Assembly (NCBI RefSeq): GCF_025938095.1
Contig: NZ_JAPCZF010000001.1
Coordinates: 372,001-436,000 of the forward strand
From: Novosphingobium sp. JCM 18896
Lineage (GTDB): Bacteria; Pseudomonadota; Alphaproteobacteria; Sphingomonadales; Sphingomonadaceae
DNA length: 64,000 nucleotides
Direction of reading: 5' to 3'
Position 1 is the stretch's first letter; the number at the start of each line of letters is the position of its first letter. A model generated the notes under the pieces. It saw only the letters and a list, made by a program, of their open reading frames with translations. It did no database searches and was not told the origin of the DNA. Positions 45,382-54,904 of the stretch are shown in pieces. A program made the translations under genes and the position numbers.

Positions 45382-47133
45382 TCAGGGGTCGCGACCTTCG
45401 GGGCGGGTGATGATACGATCGCGCGCGGCGCGCAGGTCGCCGGTCTCGATCTGCTTGGCCAGGCGTTCCTTGTCGCGCGCGCGGTACATGTCCTCGGCAC
45501 GGTCGATGTCCTCGGGGCTGACGTCGAGCCCTTCGAGCGCGAGCCGCGACATCTTCATCGCGGATTCGAGCACTTCGCGGACCACGGCGGCGGCCGGCGT
45601 GTTGCCCAGGCGCACGGCCGAGCGGCGATCGAAGCCGCGAATGTAGATCGCCGCGCGCGGGAAGGCCTTGTGCACGGCCTCGACCATCTCGGCGCTGAGC
45701 TGGTCGCCGTCGAGGCAGAACAGGATCAGTTCGGCCTCGTCGGCACCCGCCTGGCGCAGCAGGTCGAGCCTCGTGCCGTCGCCGAAATAGACCTTGGCGC
45801 CGAAGCCGCCGGCGATGTCGATCATTTCGATGTCGGTGTCGATCAGGGTTACCGGGATGTTGCTGGCCATCAGCATCTGCGCGACGGTCTGGCCGAAGCG
45901 GCCATAGCCGACGACGATCGCGTTGGCGCCGTCGGCCGCGGGGCCTTCGCGCTCCTCGTCGCGCTCGACCGGGGCCTCGCGGAAGCGCTTGGTCGCGGCC
46001 ATCAGGAACGGGGTCGTCGCCATCGACAGGGTGACGATCGCGCCGAACAGGCTCGCGGCGTCGGGGGCGATCAGATAGGCCTTCTGCGCCTGGGCGAAGA
46101 GCACGAAGCCGAATTCGCCGCCCTGGCTCAGCAGCACGCCAAGCGCGAGCGCCGCGCGCCAGCTCATGCGGAAGGCCAGGCCGATCGCGAAGATGACCAG
46201 CGCCTTCACCGCGATCAGCGCCAGGGCCATGGCGATGACGAAGGCCGGGCGTTCGGCGATCGCATGGAGGTTGAGCATCATGCCCACGGTCAGGAAGAAC
46301 AGGCCGAGCAGGATCGAGCGGAACGGCTCGACGTCGGCCTCTAGCTCGTGGCGATAGGGCGAGTCCGCGAGCATGACGCCAGCGACGAAGGCGCCGAGCG
46401 CGGTCGACAGGCCCAGCGCCTCCATCAGCGCGGCAGAGGCGATGACGGTGAACAGTGCGGCGAAGACGAACATCTCGCGCTCGCCCATGTTGCCGATCAG
46501 GCGGAACATCGGGCGGATCAGGAAGCGCCCGGCGGTGATCAGTCCGGCGACCGCGGCGAACGAATAGACGGTCAGCAGCCAGCCCGGCGGCCCGCCCATG
46601 TCGGCCGGATTGCGGCTCATCGCCGCGATGATCGTGATCAGCGGGATGATCGACAGGTCCTGGAACAGCAGGATCGCGAAGGCGCGTTCGCCGAAGGGCG
46701 TGCGCATGCGCCCCGAGCTCCGCAGCAGCGGCAATACCTGCGCGGTCGAGGACAAGGCCAGCGGCAGGCCCAGCGCCACAGCGGCCTCCCACGAGAAGCC
46801 GACGGCGAGGATCACCCCGGCGATCGCCAGGCCGCAGAGCGTGACCTGGAGCAGGCCGAGCCCGAGGATGTCGCGCTTCATCCGCCACAGCCGCGAGGGG
46901 TTCAGTTCGAGCCCGACGACGAAGAGCAGCAGGGTGATGCCGAGTTCGGCGATACCCAGCTTGCTCTCGGCGTCGCCGACCATGTCGAGCACCTGCGGCC
47001 CGACGAGGATGCCCGCGACGAGGAAGCCCAGGGTCGCACCCAGGCCCAGCCGGCGGAATAGCAGCACGAAGACGAGCGCGAACCCGAGCAGCAGGAAGCC
47101 GTCCTGCAACAGCGAAGCTTCGGCGTCGTGCAT
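45382..47133 (-). CDS. Monovalent cation:proton antiporter-2 (KefB/KefC-like)
   Basis: A 583-residue CPA2 transporter. About 12 TM helices make up the first 385 residues (FLVAGILVGP, GLPLALSSTAQVLPLL, LLFQDLSIIPLITII, GAFVAGVMLADSPYRHELEADVEPFRSILLGLFFLTVGM). A cytoplasmic RCK/TrkA-N Rossmann domain follows (IVVGYGRFGQTVAQMLM…LIDTD). The Kef pattern suggests K+ efflux gated by nucleotide or glutathione adducts; no KefF/KefG partner is seen. ATG at 47133 fits the first TM helix, and the frame extends uselessly upstream. Confidence 0.94.
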   Translation of the reverse strand: MHDAEASLLQDGFLLLGFALVFVLLFRRLGLGATLGFLVAGILVGPQVLDMVGDAESKLGIAELGITLLLFVVGLELNPSRLWRMKRDILGLGLLQVTLCGLAIAGVILAVGFSWEAAVALGLPLALSSTAQVLPLLRSSGRMRTPFGERAFAILLFQDLSIIPLITIIAAMSRNPADMGGPPGWLLTVYSFAAVAGLITAGRFLIRPMFRLIGNMGEREMFVFAALFTVIASAALMEALGLSTALGAFVAGVMLADSPYRHELEADVEPFRSILLGLFFLTVGMMLNLHAIAERPAFVIAMALALIAVKALVIFAIGLAFRMSWRAALALGVLLSQGGEFGFVLFAQAQKAYLIAPDAASLFGAIVTLSMATTPFLMAATKRFREAPVERDEEREGPAADGANAIVVGYGRFGQTVAQMLMASNIPVTLIDTDIEMIDIAGGFGAKVYFGDGTRLDLLRQAGADEAELILFCLDGDQLSAEMVEAVHKAFPRAAIYIRGFDRRSAVRLGNTPAAAVVREVLESAMKMSRLALEGLDVSPEDIDRAEDMYRARDKERLAKQIETGDLRAARDRIITRPEGRDP

Positions 47134-47213
47134 CAGGCGGCGGCTTTGCGGTGCGGGAGAAGCATGGCCGCCTTCCTGCGCAATCGTGCGCACGGGGGCA
47201 AGGGGTAAGCGTA

Positions 47214-47347
47214 ATCCTCCCCGGTACGGGGAGGGGGACCAGCCGAAGGCTGGTGGAGGGGGCTGTCCGGTGAAGGCAGTGTTAGCCGAGAGCCCCCTCC
47301 ACCACGCCGCTACGCGTCGCGGTCCCCCTCCCCGTGCCGGGGAGGAT
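47214..47347. repeat. Palindromic intergenic repeat, copy 1 (about 134 bp)
   Basis: Two outer arms, ATCCTCCCC… at the left and …GGGGAGGAT at the right, form a long imperfect inverted repeat of about 50 bp per arm. Smaller hairpins lie within it (ACCAGCC-gaa-GGCTGGT). A similar element occurs at 58688-58814, and the left part of another at 63924 onward. It lies between the Kef-type gene start and the ECF41 promoter. It resembles REP/MITE-like elements of GC-rich Alphaproteobacteria; the mobilising enzyme is not in the window. Confidence 0.8.
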
Positions 47348-47361
47348 TTTTTTGATCCCCA

Positions 47362-47388
47362 TGTCACACGCGGCGCGGCCGCCTCGTC
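47362..47388 (+). promoter_or_regulatory. ECF41-type promoter TGTCACA-N16-CGTC
   Basis: TGTCACA at 47362-47368 and CGTC at 47385-47388, spacer 16 bases, 35 bp before the CMD gene ATG. It has the form described for ECF41 sigma factors, and the downstream operon encodes an ECF41-like sigma, so it is probably an autoregulated promoter. Confidence 0.82.
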
Positions 47389-47423
47389 ATGTCGGCACAA
47401 CCCGTAGCGAAGGACATCCGACC

Positions 47424-47888
47424 ATGACCGCCAAGCTCAATCCCTACACCGCCGCGCCCGAGATCATGAAGCCGTGGATGGCGGTTTCGGATGCCGTCAA
47501 CACCAGCCTCGAACACAGCCTCGTCGAACTGGTGAAGCTGCGCTCTTCGATCCTCAATGGCTGCGCCAACTGCATCAACATGCACACGGCCGACGCGCGC
47601 ATGGCGGGCGAGAGCGAGCAGCGGCTCTATCTCGTCGCCGCCTGGCACGAAGCGCCGGTCTTCACCCCGCGCGAACGCGCGGCTCTGGCCTGGACCGACG
47701 CCTTGACGAAGCTGGCGCAAGGGCACACCCATGACGCCGCCTGGGATGCGCTCGCCGAGCACTTCACCGAGGAGGAATGCGTGAAGCTGACCTTGCTGAT
47801 CAACGTGATCAACGGCTGGAACCGCATCGCCACGGCCTTCGGCCTGCGGATCGAGACGCCCGCGACCAAGAAGCTGGCGGCGGCGTGA
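47424..47888 (+). CDS. Carboxymuconolactone decarboxylase family (AhpD-like) protein
   Basis: A 154-residue all-helical protein with the AhpD-like CxxC in SSILNGCANCINMHTADARMAGE and a following RLYLVAAWHEAPVFTPRERAALAWTDAL. CMD proteins with this motif act as peroxidases or thiol-disulfide enzymes. It is the usual genomic partner and target of ECF41 sigma factors. Its stop overlaps the sigma start (TGATG), and an ECF41-type promoter lies 35 bp upstream. Confidence 0.94.
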   Translation: MTAKLNPYTAAPEIMKPWMAVSDAVNTSLEHSLVELVKLRSSILNGCANCINMHTADARMAGESEQRLYLVAAWHEAPVFTPRERAALAWTDALTKLAQGHTHDAAWDALAEHFTEEECVKLTLLINVINGWNRIATAFGLRIETPATKKLAAA

Positions 47889-48742
47889 TGTCGGTCGGCG
47901 CGGACGATCCCGCGGTCAGCTTCGACCCCCTGCGGCCCAAGCTCGTCCGCGTCGCCTATCGCATGCTCGGCTCGGTCGCCGACGCCGAGGATGCGGTGCA
48001 GGAGGCCTTCATCCGCTGGATGGGGGCGGACCGCGCCGCGGTGCGCGAGCCCGAGGCCTTCCTGCGCCGCACGGTGACGCGGCTCTGCCTCGACCAGCTC
48101 AAGTCGGCGCGCCACCGCCGCGAGACCTACATCGGTCCCTGGCTGCCCGATCCGATCGTCGAGGAGGAAGACGTCGAGGATGTCACCCTGCCGCTGATGC
48201 TGGCGCTGGAACGGCTGTCGCCGCTCGAACGCGCCGCCTTCCTGCTCCACGATGTCTTCGGCCAGAGCTTCGACGAGATCGCGGTGACGGTCGATCGCGA
48301 TCCCGCGGCCTGCCGCCAACTCGCCAGTCGCGCCCGCGCGCATGTCCGCGAAGCGCGGCCGCGCTTCCAGGTGGAGAAGCAGCGCGGGCTGGAAATCGCC
48401 GAGGCCTTCTTCGCCGCCACCCGCAGCGGCGACATGACCGCGCTTGGCGCCATGCTGGCGACCGACGTCAGCAGCCACTCGGACGGCGGCGGCAAGCGCC
48501 CGGCGGCGATGCGCCTGATCCAGGGCGCGCGGCAGCTGCTGCGGCTGCACCGCGGGCTGGCGGTCATGTATCGCAAGTACCCGTCACGCCTGGTGCGCGT
48601 GGGTTTCGTCAACGGCTTGCCGGGCTTCGTCACGCGCGAGGCCGATGGCGAGCTCCAGACCACGGCCTTCGAGATCGAGGACGGCAAGATCGTGGCGATC
48701 TACGTCATGCGGAACCCCGACAAGCTGAAGCACCTGCACTGA
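47888..48742 (+). CDS. ECF41-type sigma factor with C-terminal SnoaL-like domain
   Basis: A 284-residue sigma: regions 2 and 4 in the first 170 residues (LVRVAYRMLGSVADAEDAVQEAFIRW; LSPLERAAFLLHDVFGQSFDEIA), then an NTF2/SnoaL-like C-terminal domain (about 175-284; GLEIAEAFFAATRSGDMTALGAMLATDVSSHSDGGGK…, ending MRNPDKLKHLH). In ECF41 sigmas this extension replaces a separate anti-sigma and tunes activity. It is cotranscribed with the CMD protein. GTG at 47885 is an alternative start. Confidence 0.94.
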   Translation: MSVGADDPAVSFDPLRPKLVRVAYRMLGSVADAEDAVQEAFIRWMGADRAAVREPEAFLRRTVTRLCLDQLKSARHRRETYIGPWLPDPIVEEEDVEDVTLPLMLALERLSPLERAAFLLHDVFGQSFDEIAVTVDRDPAACRQLASRARAHVREARPRFQVEKQRGLEIAEAFFAATRSGDMTALGAMLATDVSSHSDGGGKRPAAMRLIQGARQLLRLHRGLAVMYRKYPSRLVRVGFVNGLPGFVTREADGELQTTAFEIEDGKIVAIYVMRNPDKLKHLH

Positions 48743-48832
48743 GCCAGTGGTGCTGGCGGCCTGTGGATAAGTCTGTGGGCTAGTGCTGGATAAGCTGTGA
48801 CGGAACCTGTGGACCGCGGTGGATGAAATGGC

Positions 48833-50002
48833 TCAGTCCGTCAGCCCGGTCGGGTTGCGGCCCATTTCGGCCCGCGCGATGAGCGCGAAGGCCGCGCGGC
48901 GCGTGCGGCCGCCGATCGCGATCGAATAGCGGCCGATCGCGCGGCGCTCGCGCCAGATGTGGTCGATCATCGGATGGTCGGCGGCAGCGCAGCTATCGCT
49001 CCAGGCGATGTCGGTGCGGTCCAGGATCGCCAGGTTCTCGCGCTGGAGCAGGACGCCCGGCGAGTAGCGCGCATAGCGTTCGTCGAAGGCCGTCTTGAAC
49101 GAGAAGGCGCCCGGCGGGGTCAGGAAAGTCGCGAGCATCGCGATCGGCGCGCCGTCGAGCGACAGGGTCAGGCGTTCGAGCCGGCCGCGCGCGGCCCCTC
49201 TGGGCAGACTGTCGCGGAACAACTGAGCCGTGCCGGGCTGGGCCGCGAGCGCCGAACCGGCGAGGCCCTTCCAGCCCGCCTGTTCGAGCGCGAGGAACTG
49301 CTCGACCCACTGGTCGAGACCCTCGCCGTCGTCGCGGCGTTCGAGCGTGACCTCGCCGAGTTCGGACAGCCGCGCGAACTGGCGGCGCAGTTCCTTGCGC
49401 TTCTTGCCCGACAGCGTCGCCTCGAAATATGCCTCGGGCGTCTCGTGGCTGCTGAGTAGCGCGCGTTCCTCGCGGTGGACGAGGTGGGCGGGGCGGCGCT
49501 GTTCGGCCAGGACGTCGACCAGCGCCGCGTGCAGCGCGCCGGCAAGCGGCATGTGCGCGAGGTGCAGGAACAGGCCGAGCCCGGCGTTGCGATCGGCCCA
49601 GGCCAGCAGCGCGCGCCAGAAATGGGTCTCGAGCCCGGCAGCGACCAGCGGCGCGCCGAGGAAGCAGTTGGCGTGGAGCCAACTCGCCAGATGGGGCAGC
49701 GGCTTGCCGTAATAGCGCCGCGGCCGGCCCAAGGGCAGGATCCCGGCCAGTTCGCCGTCGGCCTCGAAACGCAGGATCTCGACCTCGCCGTGCGGATCGA
49801 AGGCGGCGAGCGCGGGCAACAGGTACCAGGATTCGAAGAAGGGATTGGGCTCCGAAGCGCAGACCGCAAGCGCGTCCCAGGCCAGCGTCTCGGTGGCGAG
49901 CTGCGTCCAGGGCAGGGCTTCGAGCACGAATTCGGGCCGGCGCGCAGCCGCGGCCTCGGGCCGCGCCGCAGGCTTGGGAAAGGACCCGGCCTTGCTCGCC
50001 AC
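48833..50002 (-). CDS. GNAT family acetyltransferase (CelD/BcsL-like)
   Basis: A 389-residue protein of the CelD-like acetyltransferase type. It has an N-terminal half with NPFFESWYLLPALAAF and ILPLGRPRRYYGKPLPHL, a basic KKRKELRRQFARLSE segment, and a C-terminal GNAT core (PIAMLATFLTPPGAFSFKTAFDERYARYSPGVLLQRENLAIL). Such proteins acylate polysaccharide or lipid precursors. The partner is unknown. It lies downstream of hppA, separated by a strong terminator. Confidence 0.85.
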   Translation of the reverse strand: MASKAGSFPKPAARPEAAAARRPEFVLEALPWTQLATETLAWDALAVCASEPNPFFESWYLLPALAAFDPHGEVEILRFEADGELAGILPLGRPRRYYGKPLPHLASWLHANCFLGAPLVAAGLETHFWRALLAWADRNAGLGLFLHLAHMPLAGALHAALVDVLAEQRRPAHLVHREERALLSSHETPEAYFEATLSGKKRKELRRQFARLSELGEVTLERRDDGEGLDQWVEQFLALEQAGWKGLAGSALAAQPGTAQLFRDSLPRGAARGRLERLTLSLDGAPIAMLATFLTPPGAFSFKTAFDERYARYSPGVLLQRENLAILDRTDIAWSDSCAAADHPMIDHIWRERRAIGRYSIAIGGRTRRAAFALIARAEMGRNPTGLTD

Positions 50003-50092
50003 GCTGGTTCATCCTCGAAACGGAAGCTCGCGCGCTCCCAGCGTGGAAGTAACAGGCGAACGCCAACGAAATGCTAACGAAGCCGGCAAGGC

Positions 50093-50124
50093 AAAACCCC
50101 GCCCGGATCGCTCCGAGCGGGGTT
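50093..50124 (-). terminator. Rho-independent terminator after hppA
   Basis: Read on the minus strand: AACCCCGC, an inner CGGA/TCCG stem with a short loop, then GCGGGG followed by TTTT. The 3' T-run on the minus strand fits termination of hppA, which ends at 50187, before the acetyltransferase gene. Confidence 0.78.
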
Positions 50125-50186
50125 CGCCATCACCTATGCCGGGGGCCGCAGGCGGCCGGAGGCATGGTTCTATGTCTCGGTCGCGG

Positions 50187-52307
50187 TCAGCCGGCGGCGT
50201 GGCTGGCCAGAGCTGCCAGAAGCAGCAGCGCGACGATGTTGGTGATCTTGATCATCGGATTGACGGCGGGGCCGGCAGTGTCCTTGTAGGGATCGCCGAC
50301 CGTGTCGCCGGTCACCGCGGCCTTGTGGGCTTCGGAGCCCTTGCCGCCGTGGTTGCCGTCCTCGATGTACTTCTTGGCATTGTCCCAGGCGCCGCCGCCC
50401 GAGGTCATCGAGAGCGCGACGAACAGGCCGCCGACGATCACGCCCATCAGCAGGGCGCCGAGCGCGGCGAAAGCATCCGCCTGGCCGGCCACCGCCTCGA
50501 TGACGAAGTAGACGACGATCGGCGCCAGCACCGGCAGCAGCGAGGGCACGATCATTTCCTTGATCGCGGCACGGGTGACGAGGTCCACCGTGCGGGCATA
50601 GTCGGGCTTCGAGGTCCCTTCCATGATGCCCTTGTTGTTGGCGAACTGATCGCGCACGTCCTTGACCACGTCGCCCGCGGCACGGCCGACCGCGGTCATG
50701 CCCATCGAGCCGAACAGGTAGGGCAGCAGCGCGCCGAGCAACAGGCCGACGATCACATAGGGGTTCTCGAGGCTGAAGCTGACTTCGAGCGTCGGGAAGA
50801 ACTCCTTGAGATCGGTGGTATAGGCGGCGAACAGCACGAGCGCGGCGAGGCCGGCCGAGCCGATCGCATAGCCCTTGGTCACGGCCTTGGTGGTGTTGCC
50901 CACGGCGTCGAGCGCGTCGGTCTTCTCGCGCACCGAGTCATCGAGGCCCGCCATCTCGGCGATGCCGCCGGCGTTGTCGGTGACCGGACCGTAGGCATCG
51001 AGCGCGACGACCATGCCGGCCAGCGCCAGCATCGCGGTGGCGCCATAGGCGATGCCCATGAGGCCGGCGAGCTTGAAGGCGATGACGATGCCGGTAACGA
51101 TCACCAGGGTCGGCAGGGCGGTCGATTCCATCGAGATCGCCAGGCCCTGGATCACGTTGGTGCCGTGACCGGTTTCCGACGACTTGGCGATCGAGCGCAC
51201 CGGGCGGAAATTGGTGCCCGTGTAGTATTCGGTGATCCAGATGATCAGGCCGGTGATGACCAGCCCGAGCAGCGAGCAGTAGAACAGCGAGCGGCCGGTG
51301 AAGCCGTCCTCACCGATGGCGATCTCCATGCCACCGAGCGCGTGGCTGATCGCCCACCAGATCGCCGGGACCGAAAGGACCGCGGTGACCAGGAAGCCCT
51401 TGTACATGGCGCCCATGATGTTCTTGCCGCCACCGAGGCGGACGAAATAGGTGCCGATGATCGAAGTGACGATGCAGACGCCGCCGATCAGCAGCGGCAG
51501 CGCCATCAGCGCTGGCAGCAGGTCGCCGGCGCCTTTGAGCAGCAGCGCTGTCAGCACCATGGTGGCGCCGACGGTGACGACGTAGGTCTCGAACAGGTCG
51601 GCGGCCATGCCGGCGCAGTCGCCGACGTTGTCGCCGACGTTGTCCGCGATCACGGCGGGGTTGCGTGGATCGTCCTCGGGAATGCCCGCCTCGACCTTGC
51701 CGACGAGGTCGGCGCCGACGTCGGCGGCCTTGGTGAAGATGCCGCCACCGAGACGCGCGAAGATCGAGATCAGCGAGGCGCCGAAGGCAAGGGCGACGAG
51801 GCCATCGACCACGGTGCGGTCCTCACCGCCGACGGTGTAGCCGCCGGGGCCGGTCAGGTACCAGTAGAACACCGCGATCGCGAGGAGCGCGAGGCCCGCC
51901 ACGAGCATGCCGGTGATCGCGCCCGCGCGGAAGGCCAGGGTCAGGCCGTCCTGCAGGCCCTTCTGTGCGGCGGCCGCGGTGCGGACGTTCGAGCGGACCG
52001 AGATGTTCATGCCGATGAAGCCGGCGACGCCCGAAAGGATCGCGCCGATCACGAAACCCGTGGCCGAGATGGCGCCGAGCGTACCGGCGATGATCGCAGC
52101 GACGATCACACCGACGATCGCGATCGTCGTGTACTGGCGCTTCAGGTAGGCTTGCGCGCCTTCCTGAATGGCGGCGGCGATTTCTTGCATTTTCTCATTG
52201 CCGGCCGGGCTTCCTAGAACCTGGCGACTGGTGACGAAGCCGTACAAGACGGCAAGCAATCCCAATACTATAGCGATTGTGACGAGATCCACGTAGGCCC
52301 CCTTCAT
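50187..52307 (-). CDS. hppA: K+-independent pyrophosphate-energised proton pump
   Basis: A 706-residue membrane-bound H+-pyrophosphatase with 16 TM helices. The substrate-binding loops include [48 protein letters not shown], and [16 protein letters not shown] is intact. A Lys at the GNTTKA position (K+-dependent enzymes have Ala) marks the K+-independent subclass. It couples PPi hydrolysis to proton pumping. ATG at 52307 begins with a hydrophobic N-terminus; the longer open frame is not needed. It is followed by a terminator at 50093. Confidence 0.97.
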   Translation of the reverse strand: MKGAYVDLVTIAIVLGLLAVLYGFVTSRQVLGSPAGNEKMQEIAAAIQEGAQAYLKRQYTTIAIVGVIVAAIIAGTLGAISATGFVIGAILSGVAGFIGMNISVRSNVRTAAAAQKGLQDGLTLAFRAGAITGMLVAGLALLAIAVFYWYLTGPGGYTVGGEDRTVVDGLVALAFGASLISIFARLGGGIFTKAADVGADLVGKVEAGIPEDDPRNPAVIADNVGDNVGDCAGMAADLFETYVVTVGATMVLTALLLKGAGDLLPALMALPLLIGGVCIVTSIIGTYFVRLGGGKNIMGAMYKGFLVTAVLSVPAIWWAISHALGGMEIAIGEDGFTGRSLFYCSLLGLVITGLIIWITEYYTGTNFRPVRSIAKSSETGHGTNVIQGLAISMESTALPTLVIVTGIVIAFKLAGLMGIAYGATAMLALAGMVVALDAYGPVTDNAGGIAEMAGLDDSVREKTDALDAVGNTTKAVTKGYAIGSAGLAALVLFAAYTTDLKEFFPTLEVSFSLENPYVIVGLLLGALLPYLFGSMGMTAVGRAAGDVVKDVRDQFANNKGIMEGTSKPDYARTVDLVTRAAIKEMIVPSLLPVLAPIVVYFVIEAVAGQADAFAALGALLMGVIVGGLFVALSMTSGGGAWDNAKKYIEDGNHGGKGSEAHKAAVTGDTVGDPYKDTAGPAVNPMIKITNIVALLLLAALASHAAG

Positions 52308-52493
52308 CCTGTTTCCCAACAATTGCGCCCTTCTTTGGGGTCGCAAGTTGTCAAGGGCTATCGAGTGGTCAGGGTACTTGCAAGCGTTTCGCCGCGGTTC
52401 TCGTCGGTTTGTTCCGAATACGGAAAATGCGCTGGCATGCGACCAAAGTCGGCCTTGCTTGCCGGACTCCATGGTTTATGTGATGTTAACACT

Positions 52494-52688
52494 ATGGAAG
52501 TCGCACTGAAGAAGCTGTTCACGGTGATGCCGCTGATCTTCGGGATCGGCTTCATCGCGCCGCTGATCGCGCAGACCATGGCCGCCTGGCACTGGGAGGC
52601 TCCGCTGGGGCTGACCCGCATTGCCTTTGGCCTGACGATCGGCGCGGCCTGGGGGCTCTATGCGACGCTCCGTGGACGGTGGGTCTAG
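52494..52688 (+). CDS. Small two-helix membrane protein, unknown
   Basis: A 64-residue protein with two hydrophobic segments (VMPLIFGIGFIAPLIAQTMAAW and TRIAFGLTIGAAWGLYATLRGRW). No family is recognised. It is divergent from hppA and 20 bp upstream of the desaturase gene on the same strand, so it is probably cotranscribed with the desaturase. ATG 52494 is the only start that gives a compact protein; the upstream frame is non-coding in character. Confidence 0.72.
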   Translation: MEVALKKLFTVMPLIFGIGFIAPLIAQTMAAWHWEAPLGLTRIAFGLTIGAAWGLYATLRGRWV

Positions 52689-52708
52689 GCGATTGATCGG
52701 CGGGGGCC

Positions 52709-53680
52709 ATGAACGACATCCGTGACCTGATGCTGGGCGGCCAGACGGCGCCCGATGCTCTGACCCGCGAAGGGCCGGCGATCCCGCTGGCGCGGCCCGA
52801 TCGCGAACTCGACGCCCATGCGCGCAAGACGCTCGCGCAGATGGAGCGCGAGATCGGCCTCAAATATGCTGCGCAGAACGTGTCGACCTGGCCCTACGTG
52901 GCGATCGCGCTGGTCTGTTTCGCGGTCTTCGTGGCGACCTTCCCGCTGGCGATCATGGGCGTGATCCCGCTCTGGCTGGGCTGCGCGATCAATTCGGTCT
53001 TCGTCGCGGGCGGCTATGTCGTCAGCCACGAGGCGATGCATTCGAACCTCGGCCGCGAGGGCACCAAGGCGCGGTTCTGGAACGAACTGACCGGCTGGAT
53101 CGCCGCCGTGCCGCTGATCCTGCCCTTCTCGATGCTCAAGGCGATGCACCTGCTGCATCACCAGTATACCAACGATCCGATCAAGGATCCCGACGCGATC
53201 CACGCCGCGCCCAATGTGTTCATGGCGGTGATCAAGTCCTGGCTCAACCGGCAGCCGGGGCCGATCGGCACGGCCGCGCGCTGGCGCCGGCACATCGGCG
53301 AACTCGGCACGCCCGAAGCCAAGGCCGCGCTCAAGCACACGATGGCGATCCAGCTCGTCGTGCTCTCGTTCTTCTTCGCCATGGCCCGGAGCGGCTATGC
53401 GATCGAGGTTGCGCTACTCTGGTGGCTGCCGCGGCACATCGGCCTCAGCTATATCCATGCCGTGCTGAGCTGGGCGCCGCACCAGCCGCACAACGGCGTC
53501 GGCCGCTACGACAGCACCGCGATCATCCGCCACAAGCTCGGCCACTGGGGTTCGCTGGGGATCGATTTCCACCTGGTCCATCACCTGCATCCGTACATCC
53601 CGGTTCACGCCTGCAAGGCAGCCTACCGCGAGATGAAGCCGATCCTCGAGGCACGCGGCGTGGACTGCAGCGCGCACTAA
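52709..53680 (+). CDS. Fatty acid desaturase family membrane protein
   Basis: A 323-residue di-iron membrane enzyme. The three histidine boxes are HEAMH (HxxxH), HLLHHQYTND (HxxHH) and FHLVHHLHP (HxxHH). It has TM helices around 65-105, 135-155 and 210-245. It may introduce a double bond or hydroxyl group into fatty acids or carotenoids; the boxes resemble both desaturases and CrtR-type hydroxylases. It follows a 64-residue membrane protein. Its end overlaps the convergent thiL stop by four bases. Confidence 0.92.
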   Translation: MNDIRDLMLGGQTAPDALTREGPAIPLARPDRELDAHARKTLAQMEREIGLKYAAQNVSTWPYVAIALVCFAVFVATFPLAIMGVIPLWLGCAINSVFVAGGYVVSHEAMHSNLGREGTKARFWNELTGWIAAVPLILPFSMLKAMHLLHHQYTNDPIKDPDAIHAAPNVFMAVIKSWLNRQPGPIGTAARWRRHIGELGTPEAKAALKHTMAIQLVVLSFFFAMARSGYAIEVALLWWLPRHIGLSYIHAVLSWAPHQPHNGVGRYDSTAIIRHKLGHWGSLGIDFHLVHHLHPYIPVHACKAAYREMKPILEARGVDCSAH

Positions 53681-54549
53681 CCGTGTTCGAAGCCGAGGTT
53701 GTCCTTCTCGCCGAGTGGGATACCATCGAGCAGCAGCGGTGCCGGGCCTGACGACAGGACCTCGCCGATCCGCAAGGCCGCGACCGGCAGGGCCGCGTCG
53801 GCCGGCGCGGTGAACAGCAACTGGTAGTCGTCGCCCCAGCGCAGCGCCTCGGCGCGGCGGTGCTCGGGCGCGGCGATCGGCACGGCGGCACCGTCGATCG
53901 CCAGGATCACGCCGCTGGCACGCGCGATCCGCGCGGCGTCGAGCAGCAGGCCGTCGGACACGTCCATCATGGCCGTGACGAGCGGCGCCAAGGCTTGGCC
54001 CTCGGCGAGCAGGGCGCTTGGACGGCGATAGGCAATGCTGTCGCCCTGGCCAGCGCGCAAGGCTTCGAGCCCCATCATCGCGCCGCCGACCGGGCCGGTG
54101 ACATAGACCGCGTCGCCGGCCTTCGCGCCCGAACGTGAAGGGACGGGTCGGTGCGTCGCGCGGCCGATCGCGGTGAGGCCCATCGCCTGAGCCCCGTTCG
54201 CCGACACCGTATCGCCGCCGAGCAGCGGTGCGCCGTAATGCGCGAGAGCCTCTTCCAGCCCGGCGAGAAACCGCGCGTCGTCGCTGCCGAGCATGTAGCC
54301 GAGCAGCACGCCCACCGGCTCTGCGCCCTTGGCCGCGAGATCGGACATGTTGGTCGCGACGAGCTTCCAGGCGAGGTCGGCCGGATCCTGCTCGGGCAGG
54401 AAGTGCACGCCCGCGACCATCATGTCGTGCGTAAGTATCAGCGTCTCGCCGCCGATCTCGATCACCGCGCAGTCGTCGCCGAGCCCGCGCGCGGCAGGAT
54501 GCGTAGCCATCCGGCGCAAGGTTTCGATGAAGGCGAGTTCGGTGGTCAT
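53677..54549 (-). CDS. thiL: Thiamine-monophosphate kinase
   Basis: A 290-residue kinase that phosphorylates thiamine monophosphate to the diphosphate cofactor. It has ELAFIETLRR…GLGDDCAVIEIGGETLILTHDMMVAGVHFL, LAWKLVATNMSDLAAKGAEPVG, LLGGDTVSANG and MDVSDGLLLDAARIARASGV, with the Mg-binding aspartates. ATG 54549 fits the family start, and the DUF559 stop overlaps it by four bases. nusB lies 0.6 kb upstream, interrupted by the DUF559 gene and a repeat. Confidence 0.96.
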   Translation of the reverse strand: MTTELAFIETLRRMATHPAARGLGDDCAVIEIGGETLILTHDMMVAGVHFLPEQDPADLAWKLVATNMSDLAAKGAEPVGVLLGYMLGSDDARFLAGLEEALAHYGAPLLGGDTVSANGAQAMGLTAIGRATHRPVPSRSGAKAGDAVYVTGPVGGAMMGLEALRAGQGDSIAYRRPSALLAEGQALAPLVTAMMDVSDGLLLDAARIARASGVILAIDGAAVPIAAPEHRRAEALRWGDDYQLLFTAPADAALPVAALRIGEVLSSGPAPLLLDGIPLGEKDNLGFEHG

Positions 54550-54890
54550 GTGCGCGTGAGAACCTGTGTGAGGCTGGCCATGCAGCCGTCGCCGTTTTCG
54601 AGCACAGCGTTGTTCCAGAAACGGATGATCCGGTACCCCTCTGCCTCGATCACGGCCGAGCGCGGAGCATCGCTTTGGGGCGAGTGTTGCCCGCCGTCCA
54701 GTTCGATGACGACTTTGGCTTGATGGCTTGCGAAGTCGGCGATGTATTGGCGGATCGGCACCTGGCGGCGGAAACGCGCTTCGGGGAAGTTTTCCTTGAG
54801 TAAGCGCCACATCCGTTGCTCGGCATCGGTCGGATTGCGCCGCAGATTGCGGGCGCGTTTTGCCGATATGGCGGGCGGGTGCTTCTTCAC
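54546..54890 (-). CDS. DUF559 endonuclease-like protein
   Basis: A 114-residue protein of the DUF559 (very-short-patch/PD-(D/E)XK-like) family: SAKRARNLRRNPTDAEQRMWRLLKENFPEARFRRQVPIRQYIADFASHQAKVVIELDGGQHSP, with the D…ELDGG active-site pattern, then RIIRFWNNAVLEN. Function is unknown; the fold suggests a nuclease. It overlaps the thiL start by four bases and sits next to a palindromic repeat, splitting the usual nusB-thiL neighbourhood. Confidence 0.88.
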   Translation of the reverse strand: MKKHPPAISAKRARNLRRNPTDAEQRMWRLLKENFPEARFRRQVPIRQYIADFASHQAKVVIELDGGQHSPQSDAPRSAVIEAEGYRIIRFWNNAVLENGDGCMASLTQVLTRT

Positions 54891-54904
54891 AGGCGCACCT
54901 TAGT

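Noticed and set aside
49845..52217. 790-codon plus-strand open frame
   Set aside because: Antisense to hppA and the acetyltransferase; the His/Asp/Arg/Gly-rich translation is the mirror of the membrane protein. Shadow.
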